Shown here piece by piece: positions 62,751 through 64,000 of a stretch of DNA of 64,000 nt. This stretch comes from Streptomyces sp. 7-21. GTDB lineage: Bacteria > Actinomycetota > Actinomycetes > Streptomycetales > Streptomycetaceae. Positions within the stretch are counted from its first letter, which is position 1. Each line of letters starts with the position of its first letter. The stretch spans positions 186,001 to 250,000 of the forward strand of contig NZ_JAERRL010000005.1 in the NCBI RefSeq assembly GCF_016741785.1, given 5' to 3'. The notes under the pieces are model-generated. The model did no database searches and was not told where the DNA came from. It saw nothing but the letters and a program-made list of their open reading frames with translations. A program made the translations under genes and the position numbers.

Positions 62751-62764
62751 GGGGGGCGAGCGCG

Positions 62765-64000
62765 ATGGCCGGGAAACCGGCGGGGGCGGGCGTCACCGCG
62801 TCCGTGGAGGCCCCGCTGTGGCAGGCGCTGACGGGTTACCGGGTCCTCACCGGCGCCTACGCGCTGGCTCTGTTCGCCCTCGCCTACGACGACTACGGCC
62901 GGCCGCTCGTCGGCGCCGCCTACCTGGGCGTCCTGGCCGCGTGGACGGCGGCGACGCTGCGCAGCGTGTCCGAGGCGCGGCGGTGCACGCCCGCGTTCCT
63001 CGCCGGCGACCTCGCCGTCGCGGTGGCGGGCATCCTCATCAGCCCGCTGGCCGACCCCGGCGACCAGGTCGGTCCCACCCTGCCGTCGGTCTGGGTGGCG
63101 GGCCCGGTGCTGGCGGTGGCGCTGAAGTCCGGCTGGCGCTGGGCGGCCGGGGCCTCGGCCGTGGTCGGCGCCGCGAACGTCGCTGAGGCCGGCCGCCCCT
63201 CCGGCAGCACGCTCCACAACGCGCTGCTGGTGTGCGTGGCGGCCATCGCCATCGGCTACGTGGTGGAGCTGGCGCGCGCCAGCGAACGGGCGCTGGCCCG
63301 GGCGCTGCGTATCGAGGCCGCCACCCGGGAGCGGGAGCGGCTGGCCCGGGACATCCATGACAGCGTGCTCCAGGTGCTCGCCATGGTGCAGCGGCGCGGC
63401 ACGGTGCTGGGCGGGGAGGCCGCCGAACTGGGGCGGCTGGCAGGAGAGCAGGAGCGGGCGCTGCGCGCGCTGGTCGCCCAGGGGCCCGAGCGGGAGCCGG
63501 CGGAGCGGACCGGTGCGGACGGCGCGGCGGAGCCCGGCGAACTCGACTTGGGCGAGCTGCTGTCGCGGCTCGCCGCCGGCACCGGCGGCCAGGGCGCCGC
63601 GGGCGCCGGGGACGCCGGGGACGCCGGGGACGCGCCGCAGGTCAGCTACGCCGGGCCCGCCGGGCCGGTGGTGCTGCCCGCCCGCGCCGCCCGCCAGGTC
63701 ACGGCCGCCGTCGCCGCCGCCCTGGACAACGTGCGCCGCCACGCCGCCGGGCCCGACGGGCCGGCGCGGGCCTGGATCCTGCTGGAGGAGGAGCCGGACG
63801 AGGTGCTGGTGACTGTGCGCGACGACGGCCCCGGCATCCCCGAGGGCCGCCTCGCCGAGGCCGAGGCGGAGGGGCGGCTCGGCGCCGCCCTGTCCATCCG
63901 GGGCCGCATGACGGAGCTGGGCGGGGAGGCGGAGTGGGTGTCCGTGCCGGGCCAGGGCACCGAGGTGGAGCTGCGGCTGCCCCTGCCCGTCAAGGCGGGC
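62765..64000 (+). CDS. macS: Sensor histidine kinase, MacS-like (runs off the right edge)
   Basis: At least 412 residues. Residues ~18-170 contain four to five membrane helices (YRVLTGAYALALFALAYDDY; FLAGDLAVAVAGILISPLAD; LLVCVAAIAIGYVVELARAS). The HisKA_3 box reads ARDIHDSVLQVLAMVQRRG, and the ATPase domain has VAAALDNVRRHAAGPDGPAR, VRDDGPGIPEGR and the G-rich end IRGRMTELGGEAEWVSVPG. A GDAGDAGDA repeat sits in the linker. By position next to glkA and plsC it corresponds to MacS of the MacRS system (morphogenesis and actinorhodin control) as I recall; the regulator should lie just past base 64000. Confidence 0.82.
   Translation, partial: MAGKPAGAGVTASVEAPLWQALTGYRVLTGAYALALFALAYDDYGRPLVGAAYLGVLAAWTAATLRSVSEARRCTPAFLAGDLAVAVAGILISPLADPGDQVGPTLPSVWVAGPVLAVALKSGWRWAAGASAVVGAANVAEAGRPSGSTLHNALLVCVAAIAIGYVVELARASERALARALRIEAATRERERLARDIHDSVLQVLAMVQRRGTVLGGEAAELGRLAGEQERALRALVAQGPEREPAERTGADGAAEPGELDLGELLSRLAAGTGGQGAAGAGDAGDAGDAPQVSYAGPAGPVVLPARAARQVTAAVAAALDNVRRHAAGPDGPARAWILLEEEPDEVLVTVRDDGPGIPEGRLAEAEAEGRLGAALSIRGRMTELGGEAEWVSVPGQGTEVELRLPLPVKAG

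Overview
The window reads as a chromosomal core segment of a high-GC actinomycete, almost certainly Streptomyces or a close relative. Codon third positions are nearly all G/C, GTG starts are common, several genes look leaderless, and actinobacterial hallmarks are present: glutamine synthetases I and II, an actinobacterial CtaF, a QcrCAB supercomplex with a diheme cytochrome c, and a ROK glucokinase of the GlkA type. The order glnII, glnA, lipA/lipB, sucB/lpd/pepA, cobSTU, pspA, nadA, ctaCDF/ctaE/qcrCAB, trpD, glkA and macS matches what I recall of the S. coelicolor SCO2210 to SCO2121 region; this is recall, not a search. I saw no mobile element, CRISPR array, rRNA or tRNA.

Layout. 1-9.7 kb: nitrogen assimilation (partial glnII, glnA, each with a GlnR-type box) interspersed with a Gfo/Idh oxidoreductase, a MarR-GNAT fusion with a palindrome on its start codon, a DUF2795 protein, an exonuclease-BRCT-BRCT-TerD fusion, a DUF3152 metalloprotease-like protein and an ECF sigma factor. 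9.8-24.7 kb: lipoate synthesis (lipA, lipB) and lipoate-dependent enzymes (sucB, lpd), pepA, several regulators and two SDR-type oxidoreductases. 24.8-28 kb: the late cobalamin genes cobS, cobT and a cobU fused to a degenerate metallo-beta-lactamase domain. 28-33.8 kb: an envelope-stress group with an HtrA-like lipoprotein, PspA, PspAA and a two-component system. 33.8-38.3 kb: GNAT, nadA, an ErpA-like Fe-S carrier and adenosine kinase.

38.4-49.4 kb: aerobic respiratory chain. A cysteine desulfurase-TusA fusion is divergent from ctaC-ctaD-ctaF; an L,D-transpeptidase and a receiver-only protein are inserted before ctaE-qcrC-qcrA-qcrB. Translational overlaps of 4 nt couple ctaC/D/F and qcrC/A/B. 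49.5-64 kb: trpD, a RAM-only Lrp protein, a NYN-domain protein, two tandem NlpC/P60 wall hydrolases, a PimB-like glycosyltransferase, an SRPBCC protein, an ArsA-like protein without Walker lysines, glkA, a nuclease-fold protein, an alpha/beta hydrolase, a PlsC acyltransferase and the 5' part of a histidine kinase (macS-like). This last block parallels the M. tuberculosis Rv2181-Rv2204 neighbourhood as I recall it.

The strongest candidates for something unusual are the exonuclease-BRCT-TerD fusion, the ArsA-like pseudo-ATPase with an HSP20-like tail, the MBL-CobU fusion with an eroded metal site, the structured leader of the first NlpC/P60 gene, and several near-perfect operator palindromes (2415-2431, 18867-18883, 35968-36003). 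All functional statements rest on motif recognition by eye.
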